This document shows, one piece after another, positions 1 to 8,358 of a DNA stretch of 64,000 nt. A model generated the notes under the pieces. That model had not been told where the DNA came from, searched no databases, and was given only the letters and a program-made list of their open reading frames with translations. Position 1 is the first letter of the stretch; every line of letters begins with the position of its first letter. A program made the position numbers and the translations under genes. This DNA is from Saccharothrix coeruleofusca. Lineage in GTDB: Bacteria > Actinomycetota > Actinomycetes > Mycobacteriales > Pseudonocardiaceae. Location: the NCBI RefSeq assembly GCF_014648515.1, contig NZ_BMRG01000002.1, forward strand, positions 230,635 through 294,634, given 5' to 3'.

Positions 1-1
1 C

Positions 2-703
2 GTGCCGGTGCCCGAGGTGGTGCCGCCGGGATCGGCGCCACCGGGTGAGGTGCGGCTGCGCGGGGTGTGCGTGCCCGACGCGCTGCACGACGTGGACCTG
101 ACCGTGCCCGCAGGCGCCTTCTTCGCCGTCGTCGGGCGCTCCGGGGCGGGGAAGTCGTCGCTGGCCGCGGTGATCGGCGGGGTGGTGGCGCCCTCGTCCG
201 GGCAGGTCCGCCGCGGCGGCTCGGCGGGGTGCGCGTTCGAGCGGCCCGCGCTGCTGGGCGCCACGGTGGCCGACGCCGTCGGGTACGGGGTCTTCGAGCA
301 CGGCGCGACCGCCGACGCCGACCGGGTCGAGCGGGCCTGCCGGGCCGCCCAGGTGCACGACGTGGTGGTGCGGCTGCCCGAGGGCTACCGCACGCCGCTG
401 GCCGACACCCCGCTGTCCGGCGGGGAGGCGCAGCGGCTGGGCCTGGCGCGAGCGCTGGTGCGCGACCCGGACGTGCTCGTGCTCGACGACGCCACGGCGA
501 GCCTGGACACCGTCACCGAGGCCACCGTGGAACGCGCGCTGCGCACGGCGCTGCCGGGGCGCACCCGGATCGTGGTCACCCACCGGGCCGCCACCGCGCG
601 GCGGGCGGACGCCGTGGTGTGGCTGGAGGACGGGCGGGTGCGCGCGGTCGGCCCGCACTCCGCCCTGTGGCGGGACGCGGAGTACCGGGCGGTGTTCGGG
701 TGA
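2..703 (+). CDS. ABC exporter, nucleotide-binding half (5' truncated by window)
   Basis: This is the ATP-binding domain of an ABC exporter, and the gene probably continues left of the window, because exporters of this type carry an N-terminal membrane domain that is missing here. Walker A is GRSGAGKSS near residue 45, and the signature is LSGGEAQR near 140. Walker B ends LVLDDATASLD, so the usual catalytic Glu after the Walker B Asp is Asp; the H-loop His is in VVTHR. The stop overlaps the GTG start of the next gene (GTGA), which points to a translationally coupled heterodimer partner. The substrate is unknown. Confidence 0.85.
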   Translation: MPVPEVVPPGSAPPGEVRLRGVCVPDALHDVDLTVPAGAFFAVVGRSGAGKSSLAAVIGGVVAPSSGQVRRGGSAGCAFERPALLGATVADAVGYGVFEHGATADADRVERACRAAQVHDVVVRLPEGYRTPLADTPLSGGEAQRLGLARALVRDPDVLVLDDATASLDTVTEATVERALRTALPGRTRIVVTHRAATARRADAVVWLEDGRVRAVGPHSALWRDAEYRAVFG

Positions 704-2400
704 ACGCCTACTGGAGCGCGCTGGCGGGTCGCAAGCGCGAGGTGGCGGTGCTGCTGGGCTGGTCGGTGGTGGAGGGCGTGCCCGCGCTGCTGGGCGGGCG
801 GCTGGTGGGGCTGGCGGTGGACCGCGGGTTCGCCGTGGGCGACGTGCCCTCGGGCGTGCTGTGGCTGGTGCTGTTCGCGCTGGTCGCGGTGCTCGGCGGG
901 TTCGGGCTGCGGCAGGTGTTCACTCGGCTGGGCGGGGTGGTCGAGCCGATGCGCGACGCGCTGGTGACCGCCGTGGTGCGCGGTGTGCTGCACGACGGCC
1001 GGTCGCACCGCGGGTTGCCCGACGCGAGCGCGGTCGCCCGGATCACCCGGCACGTGGAGGTCGTGCGGGACGCCACGGCGGGAGTGCTGGTGCAGGCGCG
1101 CGCGCTGCTGGTGACCACGGCCGCGGCGCTGGTCGGGCTGGCCACCTCGGTGGCCGAGCTGGCCTGGCTGGTGGTGCTGCCGGTGGTGGCCGCGCTGGTG
1201 CTGTTCGGGCTGCTGCTGCCCTCGCTGGCGCGCGGGCAGCGCGAGCTGGTGCTGGCCGACGAGGACGCCGCCGAGGTCGCGGGCGCGGCGCTGCTGGGGC
1301 TGCGCGACGTGGTGGCCTGCGGTGGCGCGGCGCGCGCCGCCGCCGAGGTGGGCGAGCGGGTCGACCGGCAGGCGGCGGCGACGGTGCGGATGGCGTGGGC
1401 AGGCGCGCTGCGCGGGGTGGTGATCACCCTGGGCGGCTTCGCGCCCCTGGTGCTGCTGCTGGTCGTCGCGCCGGGCATGGTGGCCTCGGGCGCGCTGAGC
1501 GCGGGCGAGGTGCTCGGCGCGGTGGTGTACCTGAGCACGAGCGTGCAGCCCGCGCTGCGGCGGCTGGCCGACACCACCAGCACGGTGGTGCTGCGCCTGG
1601 TGGTGGCGCTGCGCCGGTTGGCCGAGGCCGCGCCCCCGCCCGCCGCCCCGCCGGGCGGGCTGGAGCCGTCCGGCGGCGGGCTGGAGCTGCGCGGGGCGAC
1701 CTTCGGCTGGGGCGCGCGCGCCGAGCCGGTGGTGCGCGGGTTGGACCTGGTGCTGCGGGCGGGCGACCACCTCGCCGTGGTGGGGCCCAGCGGCATCGGC
1801 AAGTCCACGCTGGCCGGGCTGGTGACCGGGCTGGTGGCGCCGCAGGCGGGCGAGGTGCGGTTCGGCGGGGTGCCGGTGCACCTGGTGCGCCCGTCGGTGC
1901 GGCACCGGCGGATCGCGCTGGTGCCCCAGGAGACCTACCTGTTCACCGGCACCGTGCGGGAGAACCTGGCGCTGCTGGCCCCCGAGGCGTCCGACGCCGA
2001 CCTGCTGCGCGCGGTCGAGGCGGTGGGCGCGACCGGGGTGGTGCGGCGGCTGGGCGGGCTGGACGGGGCGGTCGGCCACGCGGGCGGCGGGCTGTCGGCT
2101 GGGGAGGCGCAGCTGCTGGCGGCGGCCAGGGTGCACGCGTCCCCGGCCGAGGTGGTGGTGCTGGACGAGGCGACCTCGCACCTGGACGCGGCGGCCGAGG
2201 CGCGCGTGGAGGAGGCGTTCGCCGCGCGCGGCGGGGTGCTGGTGGTGATCGCCCACCGGCTGTCCTCCGCGCTGCGGGCGCGGCGGGTGCTGGTCATGGA
2301 CGGCGGACCCGCGCTGCTGGGCGCGCACGAGGAGCTGCTGGCCGCCTCGCCCGCCTACGCGGAGCTGATGGCGGCCTGGCAGCCCGCGTCGACCGGCTGA
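700..2400 (+). CDS. ABC exporter, fused membrane and ATPase domains
   Basis: A 566-residue half-transporter. The N-terminal ~310 residues hold about six hydrophobic segments, and the C-terminal ~240 residues form the ATPase, with Walker A GPSGIGKST, Walker B VVVLDEATSHLD (catalytic Glu present) and H-loop IAHR. The signature is LSAGEAQ rather than LSGGQ. The GTG start overlaps the stop of the upstream ATPase gene. The pair looks like a heterodimeric exporter with one canonical and one degenerate ATP site, since the upstream partner lacks the catalytic Glu. Such exporters move peptides, lipids or drugs; nothing here fixes the substrate. Confidence 0.85.
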   Translation: MNAYWSALAGRKREVAVLLGWSVVEGVPALLGGRLVGLAVDRGFAVGDVPSGVLWLVLFALVAVLGGFGLRQVFTRLGGVVEPMRDALVTAVVRGVLHDGRSHRGLPDASAVARITRHVEVVRDATAGVLVQARALLVTTAAALVGLATSVAELAWLVVLPVVAALVLFGLLLPSLARGQRELVLADEDAAEVAGAALLGLRDVVACGGAARAAAEVGERVDRQAAATVRMAWAGALRGVVITLGGFAPLVLLLVVAPGMVASGALSAGEVLGAVVYLSTSVQPALRRLADTTSTVVLRLVVALRRLAEAAPPPAAPPGGLEPSGGGLELRGATFGWGARAEPVVRGLDLVLRAGDHLAVVGPSGIGKSTLAGLVTGLVAPQAGEVRFGGVPVHLVRPSVRHRRIALVPQETYLFTGTVRENLALLAPEASDADLLRAVEAVGATGVVRRLGGLDGAVGHAGGGLSAGEAQLLAAARVHASPAEVVVLDEATSHLDAAAEARVEEAFAARGGVLVVIAHRLSSALRARRVLVMDGGPALLGAHEELLAASPAYAELMAAWQPASTG

Positions 2401-2436
2401 GCCGACCGGCTGAGCCGACCGGCTGAGCCGACCGGC
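2391..2436. repeat. 13-bp tandem repeat across a stop codon
   Basis: The unit GACCGGCTGAGCC occurs three times in a row (2391-2429), followed by a partial fourth copy. The first copy contains the TGA stop of the ABC exporter gene, so the repeat probably arose by slippage at the gene end. Confidence 0.9.
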
Positions 2437-2446
2437 GGGCTCAGCC
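2421..2446. terminator. Hairpin between convergent genes
   Basis: GGCTGAGCC (2421-2429) and GGCTCAGCC (2438-2446) can form a 9-bp stem with an 8-nt loop between the convergent ABC and DUF3145 genes. The stem reuses the last copy of the tandem repeat. No clear U-tract follows, so its terminator role is inferred from position. Confidence 0.55.
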
Positions 2447-2944
2447 CACCCGGTGCAGCCAGGTGACCGGCGCGCCGTCGCCCGCCCTGCGGAACGGCTC
2501 CAGGGCGTCGTCCCAGGCCGCGCCCAGGATCTCGTCCACGCCGTGCGCGAAGGACTCGCCGCCCCGGCTGCGGGCGGCCAGCGCGCGCAGCTGGTCCTCC
2601 GAGACCACGATGTCGCCGTTGGCGCTGGTCCGGGCGTGCCACAGGCCCAGCACCGGCGCGAAGCAGTAGCGCACGCCGTCCACACCGGGACTGGGGTCCT
2701 CGGTGACCTCGAACCGGAGCATCGGCCACGCCCTCAACGCGGCCACGAGTCGGGCGCCCGTCCCGGCTTCGCCGGTCCAGGCGCATTCGGCGCGCAGTTG
2801 CCCTGGCGCCGCGGGCTGCGCCGCCCACCTGAGGTCCACTCGCTCACCGAGGGTGCCCGAGATCGCCCACTCGACGTGCGGACAGACCGCAGACGGCGAC
2901 GAGTGGACGTAGACCACGCCACTGGTGCTGCCACGGGTGCTCAC
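2441..2944 (-). CDS. DUF3145 family protein
   Basis: A 167-residue soluble protein that I recognise as DUF3145, a family found almost only in Actinobacteria and of unknown function. The conserved N-terminal segment GVVYVHSSPSAVCPHVEWA (near residues 9-27) is the hallmark. The GTG start has a good GGAGG ribosome binding site a few bases upstream. The gene is transcribed alone and converges on the ABC exporter gene. No catalytic motif or membrane segment is visible. Confidence 0.88.
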   Translation of the reverse strand: MSTRGSTSGVVYVHSSPSAVCPHVEWAISGTLGERVDLRWAAQPAAPGQLRAECAWTGEAGTGARLVAALRAWPMLRFEVTEDPSPGVDGVRYCFAPVLGLWHARTSANGDIVVSEDQLRALAARSRGGESFAHGVDEILGAAWDDALEPFRRAGDGAPVTWLHRVG

Positions 2945-3270
2945 AGCTGACCTCCGCTACTCGACGAGGGACGTCTTCCCCTACGACCTCTCGACAGCGG
3001 ACGATCTTGCGAATTCCCGACTTGGTCATTCTGCCCGCTGCGGGAGAAGTCCGCCAGAAGAACCAGCACGTGCATCACTCGGGTGGGCGGATACAGGACT
3101 TTCGACCCTAATGTGCCGCTCAACGGTCCAAGCGGCGGACCGCCGGGTCACTTTCCGCGGTCAAACGACACCGTCGGGTGATGGGCACATGCCCCTGGTG
3201 ACGGTGGTCACCCGCGTCGATCGCACGAACCGCCCAGGTCCGCCGCCGCGTCCCGGCGGACGGCGATACC
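2945..3270. other. Intergenic region between divergent genes
   Basis: About 326 bases without a convincing gene, lying between the divergent DUF3145 gene and the next forward gene. It must hold both promoters. I see no strong palindrome, RNA gene or riboswitch in it. Confidence 0.6.
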
Positions 3271-4548
3271 GTGTCCGATCGTGTGGAACGGGGTGATCGC
3301 GTGCGCCTGATCAGGCTGGGGACCGAGCCCTCGGCGGTCGGCGCCGACGTGCGCGCCGCCCTGACCACCTGGGGCGCGGGCGGCTCCGTGCTCGGCGGCG
3401 TGGCCCTGCTCGGCGTCCAGCCGCCGGGCTGCCCCCGCCCGCTGGACGCGGTGGTCGTGCTGCCGCGCGGCGTGCTGGTCGTGGTGGGCGTGGACCTGCC
3501 CGAGCCCGCGGTGCGGCTGGAGGCCCCGCTGGGCGACCGGTGGAAGACCGACGGCTGGCCGCTGATCCGCCCGGACGGCGCGGTCAGCCCGGCCGCCGAG
3601 GCGCTGACGGCCACCACCGCGGTGGCCCGGCGCATCCAGGACATGCGCGGCGAGCCGCTGCCGGTGACCACCGTCGTGGCGGTCGGACCGTACGTGGGGC
3701 AGGTCGTGCAGCCCACCGCGGACCTCAACCGGGGCCTGCGCGTGCTGCACCCCAAGCCGACCACGCTGCTGGCCGCCGCGCGCGAGCTGGCCACCAGCGA
3801 CCGGCCGTGCTCGGTGGAGCACGCGGCCAGGCTCATCGCCGTGCTCGCGCCCACCGGCTCCCCGCCCGGCCCGGCCGAGCTGCGCGCCGAGGGCTTCTCC
3901 GACGTGGCCGCTGACCTGGCCTCGGCCCGCACCATGCTGCTGCCCAAGGTGGGGCCCGCGGCGGCGCGCCGCCGCAAGTGGCTGCCCATCGCCGCGGTGG
4001 CCGTGGCGGCGCTGCTGGCGCTGGTCGCGGTCGTGGTGGCGGTGTCCTCCGGCGACGCCTCGGACGCCTCGCCGCCTGCCGACGCGCCGCCGGAGCCGAC
4101 CACCGTGGTGGTGGACGGCCGCAACTTCACGCCGAGGGGCGCCGCGCTGAGCGAGGACTGCGCGGCCCACGCGTTCGGCGACGTGCAGGCGTGGCTGGCC
4201 GACCACGAGTGCGCCGAGCTGCGCCGCGCGCAGTACGAGACCGCCGTGGACGGGCGGTCGGTCGGCGTGGCGGTGGCCGAGCTGAGCCTGCCGGACCCGG
4301 CGCGGGCCGCCGAGCTGCACGGCCTGGCCTCGGCCGCCGGGACGGGCGGGATCACCGCGCTGGTCAAGGAGGGCAAGTCCTGGGAGGGCGGCCCGAGCTC
4401 GTTCGACCGCTCGGCGATCCGGGTGGTGGCCAAGGGCGCCAAGGTGCGGGTGGCGCAGGCGGTGTGGGCGCGGGACGGGTCCGATCCGGCCGACCCGGTG
4501 CTGACCGCGGTGGCCGATGAGGCGCTGCGGCTGCCCGCCGAGCAGTGA
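3271..4548 (+). CDS. Single-pass membrane protein, uncharacterised
   Basis: A 425-residue protein with a soluble N-terminal part, one strong transmembrane segment near residues 235-255 (preceded by RRRK), and a Pro/Ala-rich linker leading to an outer C-terminal domain with two Cys residues. This suggests a cytoplasmic N-terminus and an exported C-terminus. The segment LDAVVVLPRGVLVVVGVD near residue 58 resembles the core strand of NERD-type nuclease-related domains, but the catalytic residues are not clear, so I do not call it a nuclease. GTG at 3301 is an alternative start. Function unknown. Confidence 0.7.
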   Translation: MSDRVERGDRVRLIRLGTEPSAVGADVRAALTTWGAGGSVLGGVALLGVQPPGCPRPLDAVVVLPRGVLVVVGVDLPEPAVRLEAPLGDRWKTDGWPLIRPDGAVSPAAEALTATTAVARRIQDMRGEPLPVTTVVAVGPYVGQVVQPTADLNRGLRVLHPKPTTLLAAARELATSDRPCSVEHAARLIAVLAPTGSPPGPAELRAEGFSDVAADLASARTMLLPKVGPAAARRRKWLPIAAVAVAALLALVAVVVAVSSGDASDASPPADAPPEPTTVVVDGRNFTPRGAALSEDCAAHAFGDVQAWLADHECAELRRAQYETAVDGRSVGVAVAELSLPDPARAAELHGLASAAGTGGITALVKEGKSWEGGPSSFDRSAIRVVAKGAKVRVAQAVWARDGSDPADPVLTAVADEALRLPAEQ

Positions 4549-4570
4549 GGCGGTCGGCGAGGCGGTCGGC
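4547..4570. repeat. 12-bp tandem duplication at a stop codon
   Basis: GAGGCGGTCGGC is repeated twice (4547-4558 and 4559-4570). The first copy overlaps the TGA stop of the forward membrane-protein gene, and the repeat fills most of the gap to the convergent gene. Confidence 0.85.
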
Positions 4571-4576
4571 GGGCGC

Positions 4577-4948
4577 TCAGTAGTCGGTGCGGGCCAGCCC
4601 GATCGCGATCAGCCCGAACGCCACGTGCAGCACGATGACCAGGCCCGCCACCGCGCTCAGCGTCTCGGTGCCCGGCCTGCCCACCAGCCCGCCCCAGGAG
4701 AACAGCCAGCCGATCACGGCCACGGCGGACCCCGCCACCAGCACCGGCCACGGCACGTGGGCCACGCACAGCAGCGCGTTCTCGCGCGCCCGGTGCAGCG
4801 TGTAGGTCACCACCGGCAGGACCAGGAAGCCCGGCAGGTACACCGCGGTCGGGGTGAGCGCCGGGCCGTCGGGCAGCAGCGTGGTGATCAGGACGAAGGC
4901 GCACCACGCCACCGCGGCGCTCGTGACGACGACGGTCCCCCTGGTCAC
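4577..4948 (-). CDS. Small four-helix membrane protein
   Basis: A 123-residue protein made almost entirely of four hydrophobic segments, ending GLARTDY. The chosen GTG start (4948) is followed directly by the first helix. The frame is open further upstream, but that part has no membrane character and looks non-coding. A TACACT box (complement of 4955-4960) ends only six bases before the GTG, which would give a leaderless transcript. No family recognised with certainty; resembles small actinobacterial integral membrane proteins of unknown role. Confidence 0.65.
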   Translation of the reverse strand: MTRGTVVVTSAAVAWCAFVLITTLLPDGPALTPTAVYLPGFLVLPVVTYTLHRARENALLCVAHVPWPVLVAGSAVAVIGWLFSWGGLVGRPGTETLSAVAGLVIVLHVAFGLIAIGLARTDY

Positions 4949-5261
4949 CTCTGCAGTGTAAGCCGCATTTTTCGGCGACCGACCACCATTCGGCGGTACG
5001 GCCGCGCGTCGATTGGCGGTGCGGTCTTCTTCGGGAATGTGCACGCGCACCCCACAAGGGTTCATATGCATTCCGGCGGACCCACCCAGCCCGCCGGACC
5101 GTCCACTGTGGAGATTACTGGCCGGGTCCGACCAGCGCCACCGCGCGCGCGTCGCCCCGGCAAGTGACACCGGATCGTGATTCTCCGGCGCACCGGAAAA
5201 TCCCGCCGCGGCAATTCCGAACAGCCGCGGCAAATTGATCGGGGTCACGCCGGGGAATGCC
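4949..5261. other. Intergenic region
   Basis: About 313 bases with no credible gene. The right part is the 3' flank of the oxidoreductase gene; the left edge has the TACACT promoter-like box of the small membrane protein. Nothing else stands out. Confidence 0.6.
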
Positions 5262-6641
5262 TCAGAGGCCGTAGGCCTCCAGCAGCCGCAGCCACACCTC
5301 GCTGATCGTCGGGTAGGACGGCACCGCGTGCCAGAGCCGGTCCACGGTCACCCCGCCCACGATCGCCACGGTCGCGGCGTGGATCAGCTCCGCCACGTCC
5401 GGCCCGGCGAAGGTCACGCCGACCAGGGTGCGGGTCCGCTCGTCGACCACCATGCGGGCCTTGCCCCGGTAGCCGTCGGCGTGCAGCGCGGACCCGGCCA
5501 CCGCGATGTCCAGGTCCACCACCCGGACCTCCAGCCCGGCCTCGCGCGCCTTCGCCGCGGTGCGCCCCACCGCGGCCACCTCGGGATCGGTGAACACCAC
5601 CTGCGGCACGGCGGTGTGGTCGGCCGTCGCCGCGGCCGCGCTCCACGGCTCGGGCGACACCGCGCCGGTGACGATGGCGGTGCCCACCGCGCGGGCGGCG
5701 TACTTGCCCTGGTGGGTCAGCGGGGCCCGGCCGGTCACGTCGCCCGCGGCGTAGAGCCAGTCCAGCCCGGCCACCCGGCCGGTGTCGTCCACCGGCAGCG
5801 CCTCGCCCGCGGTGAAGCCGAACCGCTCCACGCCCAGGCCCTCGGTCGCGGGCCTGCGCCCGGTGGCCACCAGCAGGTGCTCGCCCACCACGTCCACGCC
5901 ATCACCGCTCAGGCGGGTGCCGCCCGCCACCAGGGACACCGACCTGGCCCTGGCGTTGGTGACGACCTCGACGCCGTCCGCGCGCAGCCCCTCCAGCACC
6001 AGCTCACCGGCGAAGGGCTCGAAGGCGGGCAGCGGCCGCTCCCCGGAGACGACCAGGGTCACCGCCGAGCCCAGCCTGGCCCACGCCTGCGCCATCTCCA
6101 CGCCGACCACACCGCCGCCCAGCACCACCAGCGACGAGGGCACCTCGTGGGCCGAGGTCGCCTCGCGCGAAGTCCAGTGGGGCACCTCCGCCAGGCCCTC
6201 CAGCGGCGGCGTGCGCACCACGCTGCCGGTGCACACCACCACCGCGCGGGAGGCGGTGAGCACCCGGCCGCCCACGTCCACGCGACGCTCGCCGACCAGC
6301 TCGCCGTGACCGCGCACCACGGTCAGCCCGGCGCCCTCGGCCCACGCGACCTGACCGCTGTCGTCCCAGTCCGAGGTGAACCCGTCGCGCCGCTTGAGCA
6401 CGGCGGCGGCGTCGAGCCGCTCCCCCACCGGCACGCCGGGCACCCGGCGCGCGGCGGCCAGCGCGTGGCCGGGGCGCAGCAGCGCCTTGCTCGGCATGCA
6501 CGCCCAGTAGGAGCACTCGCCGCCGAGCCGCTCGTGCTCCACCAGCGCGGTCCGCAGCCCGCCAGCGGCGGTCCGGGCGGCGGCGTTCTCCCCCACCGGG
6601 CCGCCGCCGATCACGATCACGTCGAAGTCGTCGCCCGTCAC
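5262..6641 (-). CDS. FAD-dependent pyridine nucleotide-disulfide oxidoreductase
   Basis: A flavoprotein of the dihydrolipoamide dehydrogenase/mercuric reductase superfamily, about 459 residues. The FAD-binding GGGPVG is near residue 12, the redox-active pair is in GGECSYWACMPSK (Cys43 and Cys48), the NAD(P)-binding GGGVVG is near 165, and the C-terminal HAVPSYPTISE keeps the His...Glu pair. The GTG at 6641 is preferred because GGTGGA lies just upstream; GTG at 6659 is also possible. It lies downstream of a TetR gene on the same strand. Actinobacterial members are often annotated as dihydrolipoyl dehydrogenase-like, but no lipoyl complex genes are nearby, so the substrate is open. Confidence 0.85.
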   Translation of the reverse strand: MTGDDFDVIVIGGGPVGENAAARTAAGGLRTALVEHERLGGECSYWACMPSKALLRPGHALAAARRVPGVPVGERLDAAAVLKRRDGFTSDWDDSGQVAWAEGAGLTVVRGHGELVGERRVDVGGRVLTASRAVVVCTGSVVRTPPLEGLAEVPHWTSREATSAHEVPSSLVVLGGGVVGVEMAQAWARLGSAVTLVVSGERPLPAFEPFAGELVLEGLRADGVEVVTNARARSVSLVAGGTRLSGDGVDVVGEHLLVATGRRPATEGLGVERFGFTAGEALPVDDTGRVAGLDWLYAAGDVTGRAPLTHQGKYAARAVGTAIVTGAVSPEPWSAAAATADHTAVPQVVFTDPEVAAVGRTAAKAREAGLEVRVVDLDIAVAGSALHADGYRGKARMVVDERTRTLVGVTFAGPDVAELIHAATVAIVGGVTVDRLWHAVPSYPTISEVWLRLLEAYGL

Positions 6642-6677
6642 CGGTCCACCCCACACCACCGGGACCGGCGCGGCAAG

Positions 6678-7331
6678 TCACTCCGGGTCGAACACCCCGG
6701 CCAGCATCTTCAAGATCATGCCGTTCGCGGTCTCCAGCACGTGCTGCCGCTCGTCGGGGGCCACCCGCTCGGCGAGCTTGAACAGCGCGTCCGCGGTCTG
6801 CGCGGCCATCCGGAAGGTCAGCATGACCGGCGCGGACCCGCGCACCTCGTAGCGCCCGCAGAACAGCTCGCGCAGCCGCTCGGCCATCAGCTCGTACTGG
6901 TCGATGCTGGCGTCCAGGCGGTGCCCGTCGAGCAGGTCGCTGAACCGCACCCGGCCGAAGCCCGGCACCTCCACCAGCATCCGCAGGTAGACCGCCACGA
7001 CCTGGCCGATCGCCTCCCGCCAGTCCGGCGCGGGCCCGTCGTCGGCGAACAGCTCCTCCACCTGGGCCAGGTAGTCCTCCATGCCGCGCAGCGCCAGCGC
7101 GTGCACCACGGAGCGCTTGTCCGGGAAGTACTGGTAGAACGAACCGATCGGCACGCCCGCGAGCTCGACGATGCGGGCGGTGGTGATGTCGTCGTAGTCG
7201 TGCTCGTTCAGCAGCGCCGCGCAGGCGTCGACAATGGCGGTGACGGTCGCCGCGCCCCGCTGCTGAACGGGCTGACGGCGCATCACCTTGGCTAAGCGGT
7301 TTTCGGCGGGATTGTCATGCACGCGGGTCAT
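6678..7331 (-). CDS. TetR family regulator
   Basis: A transcription factor of about 217 residues with an N-terminal helix-turn-helix typical of TetR: TTARIVELAGVPIGSFYQYF followed by PDK, near residues 50-72. The C-terminal domain is helical and unassigned. I chose the ATG at 7331; the frame is open upstream but without RBS or family similarity, and ATG at 7283 is an alternative. It precedes the flavin disulfide reductase gene on the same strand by 36 bases and may control it or an unlinked target. Confidence 0.85.
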   Translation of the reverse strand: MTRVHDNPAENRLAKVMRRQPVQQRGAATVTAIVDACAALLNEHDYDDITTARIVELAGVPIGSFYQYFPDKRSVVHALALRGMEDYLAQVEELFADDGPAPDWREAIGQVVAVYLRMLVEVPGFGRVRFSDLLDGHRLDASIDQYELMAERLRELFCGRYEVRGSAPVMLTFRMAAQTADALFKLAERVAPDERQHVLETANGMILKMLAGVFDPE

Positions 7332-7446
7332 CTTGCGGTATACGGACGAGTAAGCCAAACGCCGGGTAACAAAGACTCGATAACGTGATCCGCACATGAG
7401 CACCACTCACATGCCAGTCCGCTAAATAACGGTCCCGCGCGCCGGA

Positions 7447-8124
7447 TCAACCGCGCGGTGCGGGCACCCCGACCGGTTCGGCGCTTTCCGAGCGCGGTTT
7501 TGCGGAACTCCATTGGCGCGGACGCGGCGGCCGGGTGACGTAGGGCCGCAGCAGCGCGGCCACCGCCAGGCCGGGCGCCACCAGCGGCACGACCGCCGAC
7601 AGCGCGAGCGCGGTGGAACCCGCGCGCAGCACGTCGCGCGGGATGAGCGCCACGCGGTCCACCACGAACGCCCGCCTGCCGGGGATGGACGCCACGCCCA
7701 GCACCACCAGCAGGCAGGCCAGCGCCAGCAGCGCCCGGTGCACCGCGCCGTAGCCGGTCGACTCCGCGGCCAGCATCACCGCCACCCACCCGAGCAGCGC
7801 GCTCAGCTGCTGGCGCTCGGTGGTCATCGCCCACAGCAGGCCGCCGACGACCGCCAGGAACGACGTGCGGCCCTCGCACCAGGCGGACGCGGCCTCCAGC
7901 CAGCCGGTCGGCGCGCCCGCCCAGGCCACCGGGGCGCGCAGCACGTCCAGCGGGCTGGGGGCGCCGCGGACCTGGCCGAGCACCCAGGCCGCCGACCACA
8001 GCGAGACCGCGACCGCGGCGACGAGCTGCCAGCGCGGCCGGGCCACCGCGCACCGGCACAGCCGGACCAGTTCCTGGCGCTGCTCCTTCACCCGTCCCAG
8101 CCTGCCCGCGAACGCGGCGCCCAC
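7447..8124 (-). CDS. Putative integral membrane protein
   Basis: A protein of up to 225 residues with four or five hydrophobic segments, a basic N-terminus and a polar Pro/Arg-rich tail. It has no motif that I recognise. A GTG near 8088 (VKEQRQEL) is a plausible shorter start. It is the only sizeable frame here with a membrane-protein composition, so I treat it as real with moderate confidence. It sits between the TetR gene (same strand) and the divergent helR. Confidence 0.55.
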   Translation of the reverse strand: MGAAFAGRLGRVKEQRQELVRLCRCAVARPRWQLVAAVAVSLWSAAWVLGQVRGAPSPLDVLRAPVAWAGAPTGWLEAASAWCEGRTSFLAVVGGLLWAMTTERQQLSALLGWVAVMLAAESTGYGAVHRALLALACLLVVLGVASIPGRRAFVVDRVALIPRDVLRAGSTALALSAVVPLVAPGLAVAALLRPYVTRPPRPRQWSSAKPRSESAEPVGVPAPRG

Positions 8125-8271
8125 CGCCGGGTTTCACCCGCGTGCCCGCCGCACGCCCCTCAACAGGCGGAACGCGCTCACCGCGGGTACCGACCGGGAT
8201 CTCACCCGGACGGGTGAGGACCGGGCGGGATCGCTGCGCCGGAGGGGGTCGGCCGAGGGCCGGGGAACGTG

Positions 8272-8301
8272 TAGATTAGTCGTTCTGCGCGCGCGCAGAA
8301 C
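8272..8301 (+). promoter_or_regulatory. Promoter box and 20-bp palindrome upstream of helR
   Basis: A TAGATT -10-like box (8272-8277) is followed at 8282-8301 by the perfect palindrome GTTCTGCGCGCGCGCAGAAC. The palindrome covers the expected transcription start of helR, so a repressor or a 5' hairpin in the mRNA could act here. It does not match the rifamycin-associated element known upstream of some helR genes. Confidence 0.55.
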
Positions 8302-8358
8302 AGCGACAGGCGAAAAAGTAACTGCCTGACAAACGACGGTATCGAGAAATGAGGCACG

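Noticed and set aside
385-2685. Very long open frames antisense to the ABC exporter genes, and similar ones across dnaG, pntB, helR and glyS
   Set aside because: GC-rich third positions keep antisense frames open. Their translations are rich in Arg, Pro, Gly and His, without domains, and the sense frames encode recognised families.
8125-8358. Rifamycin-associated element upstream of helR
   Set aside because: The known inverted repeat was looked for and not found; only a different palindrome is present.
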